Shown: piece after piece, positions 16,354-25,034 of the stretch
Layout: every line of letters begins with the position of its first letter
How positions within the stretch are numbered: the stretch's first letter is position 1
From: Chloroflexota bacterium
Lineage (GTDB): Bacteria; Chloroflexota; Anaerolineae; UBA4142; SHND01
Length of the DNA stretch: 58,154 nucleotides
Assembly (NCBI GenBank): GCA_029778615.1
Contig: JAKOPZ010000042.1
Location: forward strand, 1-58,154
Direction of reading: 5' to 3'
Made by a program: the position numbers and the translations under genes
Notes under the pieces: model-generated
What the model was told of the DNA's origin: nothing
What the model saw: only the letters and a program-made list of their open reading frames with translations
The model's database searches: none

Positions 16354-17322
16354 CTATTTTTTCTTGTCGCCTCCAAAACGCGTCGCAAGTCCTCCGATGA
16401 ACATTCGAAGCGCGCCGGCGCGCACTTCGGACAAATCTACGGGCGTCGAAACACCCACTTCATTATTGAGCCAGTTCGTACGCGCGTCTTGCGCGCTCGC
16501 GAGCCATTTTTCCAAACCTGCCGCATCATTTTCAACAAGCAGCATTTTCATATCTCGCAACGATTGTCCGTACAAATCCATCCACTGCAACAACGGTTCG
16601 CGCTGTGCGAGCAGCATCTGCGCGGTGGACGCGGCGGGATGCGCTGCCAGCTGGGTGGCAGCAAAAAAATCCGCGCCCGCGAATTTGTTCAGTTCGCGCC
16701 AGCCCGAACTTGCCGTCACGGTTTTTAACAGCGCGCTTTCCGCCACCGTCGCCAAATGCTGTGCGCCCGCCGCCAGTCCGTCATGTTCCGCCGGGTCGAG
16801 AAACAACGGTTTCGCGCCGAGCATAGAAACAAAGCCCGTAATCACTTGCACCGCGTCGGGCTCTGTCGCGGGAGTTGGCGTCAAACAATAGACGCCGTTT
16901 TGAAATAGGTCCGCGCTTGCGTCGGTTTCTAGCGGAGTGTCGTTGCGCGTCGGGCGAAAGACCGGGTCGCCGCCGATAAAATGCACGCCGGGCTTGAAAA
17001 CCTTTGCGGCTTCCAACACAGGCATTTTCACCGAAGCGGTATCGGTAACAATTACACCGGGCGCAACATCCTCGCGCAGCAAATTGATATTTTCGAGTAC
17101 GCCCGCCAAGGGCATAGAAAGCACAATCAGTCCCGCGCCCTCACACGCGTTGTACAAATTCCATTCGCCCTTGTCTATCGCGCCGGCTTTTTGCGCGTGC
17201 CCAATCGCTTCGCGGCTTTTGTCGTGTCCGACAATCTCCAGCTCGGCGCCGCTCTTTTTGAGCGCCAGCCCAATCGAAGTGCCGAGCCGCCCCAATCCGA
17301 TTATGGTGAGTCGTGGTTTCAT
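16354..17322 (-). CDS. Prephenate/arogenate dehydrogenase-like protein with altered active site
   Basis: 322 residues. The N-terminal NAD(P) site is TIIGLGRLGTSIG (GLGRLG 9-14), then TDTASVKMPVLEA as in TyrA proteins, and a helical C-terminal dimerisation domain. In known prephenate dehydrogenases a catalytic His precedes Pro in the GxHPMxG loop. Here the matching loop reads FIGGDPVFRP, with Asp119 at the His position. The protein may thus use another substrate, or the His may be supplied elsewhere. No other aromatic amino acid genes are nearby; its neighbours are a lipoprotein gene and glycosyltransferases. Fold assignment is firm, substrate is not. Confidence 0.75.
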   Translation of the reverse strand: MKPRLTIIGLGRLGTSIGLALKKSGAELEIVGHDKSREAIGHAQKAGAIDKGEWNLYNACEGAGLIVLSMPLAGVLENINLLREDVAPGVIVTDTASVKMPVLEAAKVFKPGVHFIGGDPVFRPTRNDTPLETDASADLFQNGVYCLTPTPATEPDAVQVITGFVSMLGAKPLFLDPAEHDGLAAGAQHLATVAESALLKTVTASSGWRELNKFAGADFFAATQLAAHPAASTAQMLLAQREPLLQWMDLYGQSLRDMKMLLVENDAAGLEKWLASAQDARTNWLNNEVGVSTPVDLSEVRAGALRMFIGGLATRFGGDKKK

Positions 17323-17325
17323 AAA

Positions 17326-18675
17326 TTATTCCCGCGCCCAGGCGGGTCGCGTGCCCGGCGCAACGGTTTGGATGCGATTGCCTGTAATGTCCATGATATA
17401 CACTTCGCCGTTTTGCGAAAATGCAATCCAATTGCCATCCGGCGAAAAGATGGGGCTGAACCCGGCAATCAAGCGCCGCACATTGGAGCCATCCTTGTTC
17501 ATCACATAAATGTCAAATTGACTCGCGCCCGCTTGATTGGAAACAAAAGCAATCTGCCTGCCATCCGGCGAAAACGCCGGCGCAGTGGTGTCTACGTTGT
17601 ACTGCGTGATGCGCGTGGGCGCGCTGCAATTCCCATCGAGAATCCACAACTCGGAACCGCCAGTATAGTTGGAAACGAAAACGATTTCGTCCGTCAGGGG
17701 CGAGACAGCAAGTCCGCGCAAGGTCTCGCCGCTGCGCGCGCCAAAACATTCGCGCGACTGGGTGCCATTGGCATTGACGATATAAATTTTTTGATTTTGC
17801 AGATTGTTGTCATAGCCAATGTACGCCAAGCGGTTCCCATCGCCAAACCAACGCGGCGTGACAATCGCGCCGTGCGAAGCCACATCCACAACGTTTTGAT
17901 TTTCGTCAATCGTCTGGAGTTTGTTTTGCGTTTCACTGCCGATGACGTACGCAAGTTTTCGCGCGCGGTCCGACCAATCAAGCGGTGAAGCATTTGTGCT
18001 CAAGACATTGTTCAAGTCACCGGGCGCGGTGCCGAGCGTGACATCGGAAAAAATTTCCTGTTTTTTGTTTGGACGCAGCCACGCGGTCGTATAACTCGAA
18101 TCCGCTTGTTTGACCACGAAATAGATGCGTCCGGTCGCTCCGGGAATATCTGCCGTTGGCGTCGCACTCGGCTGTAAACGTGTAATGACAACGCCGGTTG
18201 GCAGCGTGGTGGCGGTTGGAGGTTTCGCCACGGCAATCACTTGGACACCGCTGGTCCCGCCGCGCACATCTGTAAAATCAGAAGCAATCCACCCCGGCTT
18301 GCCTTCAAAGTCAATTTGCCACCACTGGCTGTCTTCGCTTTTGCCCAAAATTTCTTTCGAGACACCGCGCTGTAGTTTTCCAATCAGCGGAAAGCCCGCG
18401 CCCGGACCCGCGCGCACATTTACGATGATGCGCGTCGTTGCAATCGGCGGTAAAGGTGTCGCCGTCGGCAAAGGCGTTTCGGTGGGAGGGGGGGGTGAAG
18501 GGGTCAGGGTGAGCGTCGGCTCCTCCGTCGCGGTCGGAATCGGTGTTTCGGTTTCAATTGGAATGGGAGCGGCAGTTGGGGTTGCCGTCGGGCTGGGCGC
18601 ACAAGCGGCGGCAAGAAAAAGTCCGCCCACCCACAGCGCGCAAAAAAAGCGTCGAAACAAGAGCATCATCCTCAA
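17326..18675 (-). CDS. Lipoprotein with SH3b domain and TolB-like beta-propeller
   Basis: 449 residues. Signal peptide with a lipobox ending in Cys25 (FLAAAC). A TPT-rich linker spans about 28-80 and includes a G8 tract on the plus strand (18488-18495). A bacterial SH3 domain follows (about 82-140: RIIVNVRAGPGAGFPLIGKLQRG ... WWQIDFEGKPGWIASDF). WD40-like PD40 repeats occupy about 195-449 (RLAYIGYDNN, LAVSPLTDEIVFVSN, APAFSPDGRQIAFVSNQAG, SPIFSPDGNWIAFSQNG). It is anchored outside the membrane and may bind peptidoglycan. Its start overlaps the upstream HD gene by 4 bases; the TyrA-like gene follows after 3 bases. Confidence 0.83.
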   Translation of the reverse strand: MRMMLLFRRFFCALWVGGLFLAAACAPSPTATPTAAPIPIETETPIPTATEEPTLTLTPSPPPPTETPLPTATPLPPIATTRIIVNVRAGPGAGFPLIGKLQRGVSKEILGKSEDSQWWQIDFEGKPGWIASDFTDVRGGTSGVQVIAVAKPPTATTLPTGVVITRLQPSATPTADIPGATGRIYFVVKQADSSYTTAWLRPNKKQEIFSDVTLGTAPGDLNNVLSTNASPLDWSDRARKLAYVIGSETQNKLQTIDENQNVVDVASHGAIVTPRWFGDGNRLAYIGYDNNLQNQKIYIVNANGTQSRECFGARSGETLRGLAVSPLTDEIVFVSNYTGGSELWILDGNCSAPTRITQYNVDTTAPAFSPDGRQIAFVSNQAGASQFDIYVMNKDGSNVRRLIAGFSPIFSPDGNWIAFSQNGEVYIMDITGNRIQTVAPGTRPAWARE

Positions 18676-19199
18676 TTCATATCATCCGCGCGCTGCAAAA
18701 CGCGATGCCATTCAGCCAATAACGCAGCGTCGGCTTGGCGAAAGACCGGGGCTTGTGCCTGATGCGCGCGAATCAACGCGAGGGCGCAAGGGTCAAGTTC
18801 CGCGCCGTTCAACATCCGCACGCCAAGCGTTGGATGATGCAGGGCAAGATAAAACGGATACCGCCAACTCGCCGGATTCGCGCTTGCCACTTGCGCCACT
18901 GCACGCGGCGAAAGGAGCTGGAGCAGAATCACGCCCGTGCGATAAACCAGCCCCACCTGACGTTTTGCCACGTCATGCAACAGCGCCGCTTGCAGGAGCG
19001 GACGCGCGGTGTAACCTTGCGCGCACAACGCATCGAACACGCGCAGACTGTGACGTTGGTCTCCCGCTGGCATGGATTGGTAAAGAGCAAACGCGTGCGG
19101 GGTCAAGACCGCGCGCACCCTTTCATTTTCTTGCGGCGTCAAAGGTCGAGCGCGCAGCGCGCGGAAAAATTGGCGGAAACGATACAGCGGGTCGCCCAT
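18672..19199 (-). CDS. HD-domain protein
   Basis: 175 residues. HD motifs are H in DQRHSLRVFDAL (near residue 49), the HD pair in ALLHDVAKRQVG (near 75), and LALHHPTLGVRML with paired His. A hydrophobic GVILLQLLS segment is short and probably not membrane-spanning. It is a likely phosphohydrolase of unknown substrate. The stop overlaps the lipoprotein start (ATGA). The site-2 protease gene ends one base upstream, so the three are one transcript. Confidence 0.75.
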   Translation of the reverse strand: MGDPLYRFRQFFRALRARPLTPQENERVRAVLTPHAFALYQSMPAGDQRHSLRVFDALCAQGYTARPLLQAALLHDVAKRQVGLVYRTGVILLQLLSPRAVAQVASANPASWRYPFYLALHHPTLGVRMLNGAELDPCALALIRAHQAQAPVFRQADAALLAEWHRVLQRADDMN

Positions 19200-19200
19200 T

Positions 19201-19902
19201 CTAAAACAACGCGCCGCGCCCGACGATTAACGTGTACAACGCATCGGCAGGACCCGTAATCAAAGGACCGATAAAGCGTCCGCCGAGCCAAATCACCGCG
19301 AACAATACCAACATCCCGTATTGCTGCGCCTGAATATAAAAACGTTCCACACTGTATGCCATATCGCCCGGCAGCAACGCCAACAACACTTTGGAACCAT
19401 CCAACGGCGGAAACGGAATCATATTGAAAATGGCAAGCGCGAGATTAAAGGAAACGATGAGCGAGAAAATGCTTTTGACAAAATCAATGCCGTCCGGACG
19501 GGCAAAGTCAATCCCGCCGCTCAGCGTGTACAAGATGCGGAGCGCCAGTCCAAAGACCAACGCAATCAGAATATTGGTCACCGGACCTGCGATGGCGACC
19601 AATGCCATGCCCGTGCGGCGGTCCATACGAAAACTGTATGGATTGACCATCACGGGGCGACCGTAACCGAATCCCGCAACCAAAATCAGAATCGTGCCAA
19701 ACACATCAAAATGCGCGAGCGGATTAATCGTCAAACGCCCATCGCGCACCGGCGTCATATCGCCGAGCCGATAGGCAACCAACGCGTGCGCGAATTCGTG
19801 CAGTGCCAGACCGAGAACCAACGCAACCGGTGCGCCGACAACAACGGTGATGGTGTACAACAAGTTGCCGCTTTGGATTGCGCTCAACAACCAGAAAATC
19901 AC
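19201..19902 (-). CDS. Site-2 protease family protein (M50, minimal type)
   Basis: 233 residues. HEFAH (His35, Glu36, His39) sits in the first membrane helix pair, and Asp168 in NMIPFPPLDGSK is the third zinc ligand. It has about six hydrophobic segments and no CBS or PDZ domain, as in the short YwhC/FtsH-neighbour type found across Chloroflexota and Firmicutes. It is probably an intramembrane protease of unknown target. It is the first gene of the 14294-19902 run. It is a distinct paralogue of the M50-CBS protein at 6249-7358. Confidence 0.87.
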   Translation of the reverse strand: MIFWLLSAIQSGNLLYTITVVVGAPVALVLGLALHEFAHALVAYRLGDMTPVRDGRLTINPLAHFDVFGTILILVAGFGYGRPVMVNPYSFRMDRRTGMALVAIAGPVTNILIALVFGLALRILYTLSGGIDFARPDGIDFVKSIFSLIVSFNLALAIFNMIPFPPLDGSKVLLALLPGDMAYSVERFYIQAQQYGMLVLFAVIWLGGRFIGPLITGPADALYTLIVGRGALF

Positions 19903-20509
19903 GTGTTACTCTCTCCTGCCGACGAACAAACTTCGTCTGCCATAAAAAACGGCACGGTACCCTGTCGCCCTGAATCCGTCATCACATTCACCTCCGCGCT
20001 TGCTAAAGTCTTGCACGTCCGCAAGCAGCGTTTCGATGGTCAGGGATGTGCCGCGCCGAACGACTTTATGTGTGTATCACAAACGCAGAAATTATACCAT
20101 CGGATAGCGCAGGTTCCGAAATTGTGCGCGTGTGTGCGCGAACCCATGCGTCACGACGCGGCGGTACAGGACGCTGCCGCTGCCTTGTTGCGCATCACGC
20201 GCCGAGTACAGTCCAAGGAAAAAAAATTTTGCAAGTCTCTCATCGCAACCTTAAGAAAATTGCGCGCTCGTTCATTTTGCGCGCACCGGCAGTAAAATTT
20301 TTTTTACGAAAATTTTTCTGAAGAAAAATTTTAAGGATGCAATTTTTCGCCAATACGTTATAATGATTGCCGATAAAAAGTTTTTTTCGCGCAAGCGGGT
20401 GAAAGAAATTTTTTGAATCACGCGCGAAAAAAATTTTTACGTAACGGCGTCCGCGTGCGCACCACCTCGAGTGCGCCGCCAGCCCAGTCCTGCCAGTGAG
20501 GAAGATACA
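19903..20509. other. 607-bp gene-free region with AT-rich palindromes
   Basis: No convincing gene on either strand; open frames here are extensions of shadows. The left part is GC-rich. From about 20215 it becomes a chain of A and T tracts with two strong inverted repeats (20309-20332; 20381-20392 with 20422-20433) and a TATAAT at 20359-20364. It probably holds the promoter and long leader of the ATP-grasp gene and, at the left end, the promoter of the minus-strand operon. Confidence 0.6.
20359..20364 (+). promoter_or_regulatory. Candidate -10 box of the ATP-grasp gene
   Basis: A perfect TATAAT lies in an AT-rich stretch, 146 bases before the TTG start. No good -35 stands 16-18 bases upstream. 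A 24-base palindrome (20309-20332) lies about 27 bases upstream and could be a binding site. Confidence 0.4.
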
Positions 20510-21643
20510 TTGAAAGTTCTCGTCGTCTATAATGTCGTAGATTTGTTGGACAAGGGCCAAGCAGGCGACTTGCTTGCCGAACAAGAAACAAAAATTGTCG
20601 AAGATGCGGTGGCGAATTCTCTGCGTTCGTTCGGACACCAAGTTGTTTCCGTTCCCATTCGTCATGAATTGTGGGAACCTCTGCGCGAATTTGACCCGAA
20701 CGAATGGTTGATTTTCAATCTCTGCGAAAGCATTCGCGACAAAACATATCTTGAACCGTACGTCATTTCCGTTTACGAATATCTCCACTTTCGTTACACC
20801 GGCTCGAATCGGCTCACACTGGCGACGTGTTTGAACAAAGGACGCGCCAAAGAAATCTTGAAGGCGCACAACATTCCGACCGCCGCGTTTCAAGTGATTG
20901 GTCCGCCCAGTGTACGCCGACAGCTCGATTTTCCGTTGTTTGTAAAACCGGTTGCGGAGGACGCCTCACTCGGTATCACGCTCGATTCGGTTGTCGAAAA
21001 CGAACGCGAGCTGCGTCAGCAAGTGCGTTTCATTTGGGATACGTATCGGCAGCCCGCGCTCGTGGAACAATTTGTGCAAGGGCGCGAATTTAACGTGACC
21101 GTATTGGGCAATGAAAATCCGCGCGTCCTGCCCTTGTCGGAAATCAATTTCTCACAAATTCCCGACCCGAAAGCGCGCATCGTCACCTTCAAAGGCAAAT
21201 GGGTCGAAGAATCTGACGATTACAAATATACCCAAGTCATTTCACCCGCCAAGGTGAGCGAAACAATGCGCGACAAAATTGTCCAAGTTGCAGTGGATGC
21301 ATATCGCGCGATGGGCGTGCGCGATTACGGACGTGTGGACTTGCGCGTAATGAACGGCACACCCTATGTGTTGGAAGTCAATCCCAACGCCGACCTTTCA
21401 CCCGATGCGGGCATTGCCCGTGCCGCACGCGTGGCAGGCATGAGCTATGCAATGCTCGCCGATGAAATTGTGCGCCTCGCCGCGCATCGCTATAAACTCA
21501 AAGAGCCGCGCCCACGCATTATTTCACTGCGGCTCAAAGCGCGCAGTGCGGGCGCAGATGGCGTGCGCGCGATTCCGGTCAGCGCCTTTAAAGCCGACAA
21601 GAAACCCGCGCCACAGCCGGAGCCCGTTCACGTCGCGGTATAA
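20510..21643 (+). CDS. ATP-grasp ligase, D-Ala-D-Ala ligase family
   Basis: 377 residues from a TTG at 20510, chosen because GAGGAAG lies 5 bases upstream; a GTG at 20471 has no RBS. ATP-grasp features include FPLFVKPVAEDASLGIT (phosphate loop), ALVEQFVQGREFNVTVLG and the metal-binding YVLEVNPNADLSPDAGIARAA. The N-terminal domain (VLVVYNVVDLLDKG) differs from classic Ddl (no HGxxGEDG), so the acid and amine partners may differ; such Ddl-like proteins also ligate other amino acids. The C-terminal tail after 330 is Arg/Pro-rich. A GNAT gene follows after 1 base, so they are coupled. Confidence 0.78.
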   Translation: MKVLVVYNVVDLLDKGQAGDLLAEQETKIVEDAVANSLRSFGHQVVSVPIRHELWEPLREFDPNEWLIFNLCESIRDKTYLEPYVISVYEYLHFRYTGSNRLTLATCLNKGRAKEILKAHNIPTAAFQVIGPPSVRRQLDFPLFVKPVAEDASLGITLDSVVENERELRQQVRFIWDTYRQPALVEQFVQGREFNVTVLGNENPRVLPLSEINFSQIPDPKARIVTFKGKWVEESDDYKYTQVISPAKVSETMRDKIVQVAVDAYRAMGVRDYGRVDLRVMNGTPYVLEVNPNADLSPDAGIARAARVAGMSYAMLADEIVRLAAHRYKLKEPRPRIISLRLKARSAGADGVRAIPVSAFKADKKPAPQPEPVHVAV

Positions 21644-21644
21644 C

Positions 21645-22124
21645 ATGATTACACCGCCCACCGCGCAAGAACAAGAAACGCTCGTCGCTCTCACCAAGGC
21701 GACGGGCTTTTTTCATTCCGACGAAATCGAAATTGTTCGCGAGATGTTTGAATCCTTTGTCGCACAGCCCGATTCCGACGAGTACATCTGGATTGTGTAT
21801 CGCGAAAAACAAGACGCGCCACCTCTGGGTTTCGCCGTGTACGGACCCGCGTCGCTCGCGGCGGGCACGTACGATTTGTATTGGATTGTCGTGGACAAAA
21901 CGCATCAGGACAAAAAAATCGGCAGCGCATTGTTGAATTTTATCGAGGCGGATTTGCGGCGGCGCAATGCGCGTCAGTTATATATTGAAACCTCCGACAA
22001 AGCCCAGTACGCGCCCACGCGCGCGTTTTACGAACGACGCGGATACGCGCTGGCGGCACACTTTGCGGATTACTATGCCGAAGGCGATGGCAAGGTGATT
22101 TATTTCAAGTCGTTGAAAGCGTAA
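21645..22124 (+). CDS. GNAT family N-acetyltransferase
   Basis: 159 residues from the ATG one base after the ligase stop. The acetyl-CoA motif A region reads YWIVVDKTHQDKKIGSALLNFIEADLRRR, with the QDKKIGSA loop in place of the usual Q/RxxGxG/A. Motif B is APTRAFYERRGYALAAHF. The coupling with the ATP-grasp gene suggests modification of the same or a related amino-acid compound, but nothing fixes the substrate. A terminator-like hairpin follows at 22127-22159. Confidence 0.83.
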   Translation: MITPPTAQEQETLVALTKATGFFHSDEIEIVREMFESFVAQPDSDEYIWIVYREKQDAPPLGFAVYGPASLAAGTYDLYWIVVDKTHQDKKIGSALLNFIEADLRRRNARQLYIETSDKAQYAPTRAFYERRGYALAAHFADYYAEGDGKVIYFKSLKA

Positions 22125-22126
22125 AC

Positions 22127-22159
22127 AAAAAACCTCTCGCCGCGTGACGAAAGGTTTTT
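22127..22159. terminator. Converging-gene terminator
   Basis: AAAAACCT-C-TCG pairs with CGA-A-AGGTTTTT around CCGCGTGA. It is shared by the GNAT gene (+) and the TPR gene (-), whose stop lies at its edge. Confidence 0.6.
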
Positions 22160-22763
22160 ACTTGAACAAGTCCAGCGCATGTTGGCGTTGTTCGCGCAAG
22201 TCTGCGAGCCGGGAATCGTTCTGCGGCAAATTGGCGATGAGCGTGGTGAGGGCGCGTTCGTATTTGACCAACGCGTCGCGTCCGGCAGAACGCGCCCAAC
22301 GACGCGCGCGCAATTCATCGTGCCGCAGCGCCAATTGAATTTGATGCACCAATTCGAGACCGAGCGTGCGCGTGGCACTTGGTTCCATGCTCAGCATCAC
22401 CGCTTGCGCCAGCGTCTCGGCATATTCGAGCAGCGCACCTGCCAGGGCGGGACGCGTGGGGATTTCGGTTGCGGTGGATTCAGCCGGCGCGGGCGCGTTG
22501 CCAAACGCGGCTTGGGCGATTTCGTTTTGCAGCGCGTGAATCGCGCGTTGTGTTTCGGGATTGCGCGGGTCAATCCGCCGAGCGCGTTGCAGACATTCCA
22601 TTTTTCGCTCCGGGTCTTGAATCGTTTCCGCCAGCATCAACCACGCTTCATCATTGCCCGGCTCGGTGACGACCACATTGACGAGAATACTCTGTGCGTC
22701 TTCGGAACGTCCTTCGAGCAGCGCGCGCCGCGCTTGCGCCATCATTTCACTTTCGGGAATCAT
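22158..22763 (-). CDS. TPR-containing protein
   Basis: 201 residues from the ATG at 22763; the frame is open further upstream (to 22841) but that part reads as non-coding. Residues about 6-70 form tetratricopeptide-like helices (AQARRALLEGRSEDAQSILVNVVVTEPGNDEAWLMLAETIQDPERKMECLQRARRIDPRNPETQRAI, which is the usual TPR spacing). A variable Pro/Thr linker and a helical C-terminal half follow. There is no signal peptide. It probably mediates protein interaction; the partner is unknown. Confidence 0.7.
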   Translation of the reverse strand: MIPESEMMAQARRALLEGRSEDAQSILVNVVVTEPGNDEAWLMLAETIQDPERKMECLQRARRIDPRNPETQRAIHALQNEIAQAAFGNAPAPAESTATEIPTRPALAGALLEYAETLAQAVMLSMEPSATRTLGLELVHQIQLALRHDELRARRWARSAGRDALVKYERALTTLIANLPQNDSRLADLREQRQHALDLFK

Positions 22764-22931
22764 CAGGGGCAAATTGTAACACCGGATGGGCGCGCGGGGT
22801 AGTGGATTTTTTTCCCAGTCGCGGCGTTCGTGTACGCACACTGCGCGGTACGCACACGGCGCTTTCGCGCATACAATTTACAGAAACCTACTGCATACTG
22901 CAAGCGTAGAATTTGGCGGAGGTAAAGAGCA

Positions 22932-23846
22932 ATGGCAGACAACCCGTCCGAAAAAATTTCATTGACGCGCCGTCAAGCGGTGGCGGCGTTGGGTGCGGGC
23001 GTATTGGTCGCGGGCGGCGCGGCAGCCGTCACCGGCATCGAAGCGACAACGTGGGCAAAACAGGATGCCCAACAACAGTTGCAAGATTTGCAATTTCAAA
23101 TTTCCGAATTGCAAAAGAAAAATGATGCGGCGCAAAAAGAGCTCGCCGCCGCGCAGCTGCAAATTGAAATTTACAAAGGACTCGCGGGTTTGTACGACAC
23201 GCTCGACAACATCGGGATTGATTCCGTCGTCGGCGCGGCATTGAGCGCGTACAAGGGGACGTTGAATGCGTTGGGCGCGGGCGTCAACGCGCTGCGCGAA
23301 GGCATTGTGAACGCGGAAAACGCGTTGGACAATTTTGAAAAGGCGTTCGCAAGCATTCGCGCCGCGTTAACCGCCGCCGAGAACGCGTGGGCAAACGTAA
23401 ATGCTCTGCTCAAGAATGTGCAGAACTTGATCGCGCAAGCGAGTTCGCCCATCTTGCCGTTCGTGGAGCAGGCGCGTAAATTTTTCGACGACCTCTTGAG
23501 CAAAATTCCGTTCGGCGCGGGGGAAAGCGCGCGGCAGACCTTGAACGGCATCACGGGCTTGCTCGTTTCCATTCCCGCCGCGTTGGACGCGCTCGATGAC
23601 GGCTTGTTTCGCGCGCTGCGCCAAGATTGGTTCAGCGACGACAATGCGCGCAATCTCGAAGCGACGCTGACCAAACCGCTCATCAACAATGTGTTGCAGC
23701 CGACGCGCAAATTCTTGGAGCAAGTGGACAGCACGCTCAACGCGTGGCAAGCCCAAGTGGCGCAGCCGGTGAACGCCGCGCTCGCACAGCGCGAAATTGT
23801 GCAAACGCAAATCGCAGAGTATAAAAAGACGCACAACCTGAGTTGA
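22932..23846 (+). CDS. Exported helical/coiled-coil protein of unknown function
   Basis: 304 residues. AGGTAAAGAGC lies before the ATG. The N-terminus SLTRRQAVAALGAGVLVAGGAAAV has a twin-Arg followed by a hydrophobic stretch, which resembles a Tat signal or a membrane anchor. A coiled coil follows (about 38-75: DAQQQLQDLQFQISELQKKND...). The rest is Ala-rich amphipathic helix (NALRE, NAENALDNFEKAF, AALTAAENAWANVNALLKNVQNLIAQ), like pore-forming or spacer-type helical bundles. No enzyme motif. Likely periplasmic or surface-exposed. Confidence 0.7.
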   Translation: MADNPSEKISLTRRQAVAALGAGVLVAGGAAAVTGIEATTWAKQDAQQQLQDLQFQISELQKKNDAAQKELAAAQLQIEIYKGLAGLYDTLDNIGIDSVVGAALSAYKGTLNALGAGVNALREGIVNAENALDNFEKAFASIRAALTAAENAWANVNALLKNVQNLIAQASSPILPFVEQARKFFDDLLSKIPFGAGESARQTLNGITGLLVSIPAALDALDDGLFRALRQDWFSDDNARNLEATLTKPLINNVLQPTRKFLEQVDSTLNAWQAQVAQPVNAALAQREIVQTQIAEYKKTHNLS

Positions 23847-24144
23847 ACCGTCGCGCCGCGCAACCCGAAAAAAAAATCATTGAGCGCGCGCAAAGATTTC
23901 GATTTTGTGACAACGGGCTTTCTGCGTTCGGGCGACACGCGTCGCGCGAAATTCTGCGCGATGGAATTTTTTTCCCGTACTCGGCGCGCCCGCATCGTTG
24001 CGCGGCGCGGACAGATTTCCGCAAAAATAAAGGTTGTTTCGCTCGCGTTTGGCAGTTTTGCCGCGCGCGGCGGTTCCACTATGCGCGCAAACGTGCCGAG
24101 AACGCGCGCGAGGCATCGTATAGTCATTTCGCACGCAAGGTCTA
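23847..24144. other. Gene-free stretch before the LysM gene
   Basis: GC-rich, without a believable gene: a 131-codon plus-strand frame (23880-24275) runs through the LysM promoter and is Arg-rich like other shadow frames. No clear hairpin or repeat seen, apart from the promoter just beyond its right edge. Confidence 0.5.
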
Positions 24145-24173
24145 TTGAAATCCGCGCGCGGCAATGTTATACT
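24145..24173 (+). promoter_or_regulatory. Sigma-70-type promoter of the LysM gene
   Basis: TTGAAA (24145-24150), 17-base spacer, TATACT (24168-24173). It would start transcription near 24180, leaving a 5' leader of about 115 bases before the RBS GGAGG. Confidence 0.8.
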
Positions 24174-24295
24174 CTTTTCACTGCGATAAATTGCAGAATT
24201 CAATACCAGCGAGTTGTGACTGTTCCACTTGCCCACGCGCGAACCTTGCGGGGACGCGAATTGGTGAAACTGTGACAACTACCAAGGAGGCGCCC

Positions 24296-24775
24296 ATGAA
24301 GCTTTTCACCTCGCGCTATGCGCAAATCGGTCTCGCCCTTATCGTTGCAGTTTTGTTGATTGCCAGTTTGAGCAACTCTGCCGCCGCGGCGGGACCGGTG
24401 TACCACACCGTACAAAAAGGACAAACCTTGTACAGCATCGCCAACTGGTACGGTACGTCCGTTTGGGCGATTGCATGTGCCAACGGTTTGTATAACCCGA
24501 ACTATGTCTATGCAGGTCAGGTGCTCTTGATTCCGAGTGGTTGGGATGGCGGCTGCAAACCGGCACACAAGCCGATGCCGCAACCCGCGAACTGGCATCC
24601 TTATCCACAACCAAAACCGCTCGGCTGCTTTTACACAGTTCGGTGGGGCGACCATCTCTATCGCATCGCCCTGCGCTACGGTGTCTCGTGGACTGTCATC
24701 GCGCAAGCGAATGGCTTGTACAACGGCAACTATATCTATGCCGGTCAGGTCTTGCGCGTGCCGTGCGTGTGGTAA
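24296..24775 (+). CDS. Secreted protein with two LysM domains
   Basis: 159 residues from the ATG behind AAGGAGG. A signal peptide (about 1-33, ending AAAA) precedes two LysM repeats: about 36-82 (YHTVQKGQTLYSIANWYGTSVWAIACANGLYNPNYVYAGQVLLIP) and about 113-158 (YTVRWGDHLYRIALRYGVSWTVIAQANGLYNGNYIYAGQVLRVP), joined by a Pro-rich linker. LysM binds N-acetylglucosamine polymers, so it probably attaches to peptidoglycan or chitin-like glycans. There is no catalytic domain. Each repeat has Cys residues that could form a disulfide. Confidence 0.9.
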   Translation: MKLFTSRYAQIGLALIVAVLLIASLSNSAAAAGPVYHTVQKGQTLYSIANWYGTSVWAIACANGLYNPNYVYAGQVLLIPSGWDGGCKPAHKPMPQPANWHPYPQPKPLGCFYTVRWGDHLYRIALRYGVSWTVIAQANGLYNGNYIYAGQVLRVPCVW

Positions 24776-24968
24776 ATCCTGCGTCAGTCCAGTGACGGCT
24801 CGTTTTGAACATCACCGACGGGTCAACACTGCGTCGCCAAGCTCTAGACCTTCGCGGTTTGGATACATTCCAAACAGCTCATGGCAGCACAAAACGAATT
24901 TCTATCTTGCATACCAAACGCAGCCGCACCCAGTTACGAGTTTTCAATTTCTTTGAAATTGAGCGCAC

Positions 24969-24998
24969 AAAGGGGGGGGTGAAATCACCCCCCCCTTT
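24969..24998. terminator. G8/C8 hairpin between converging genes
   Basis: AAAGGGGGGGGTGA (24969-24982) is perfectly complementary to TCACCCCCCCCTTT (24985-24998) with only two bases between. It lies about 200 bases behind the LysM gene and about 40 before the end of the DinB gene. It acts as a roadblock-like terminator at best, since the T run is short. Confidence 0.6.
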
Positions 24999-25034
24999 CC
25001 TTTACACACGTCCGACGTTCACGCGTCGGATTTT

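Noticed and set aside
19321-20295. 324-codon plus-strand frame across the site-2 protease and upstream region
   Set aside because: Antisense to a protease with intact motifs; composition is that of a shadow frame.
22764-22841. N-terminal extension of the TPR protein
   Set aside because: No RBS and not TPR-like; the ATG at 22763 starts a normal helix repeat.
23880-24275. 131-codon plus-strand frame before the LysM gene
   Set aside because: Arg-rich, no RBS, and reads through the LysM promoter.
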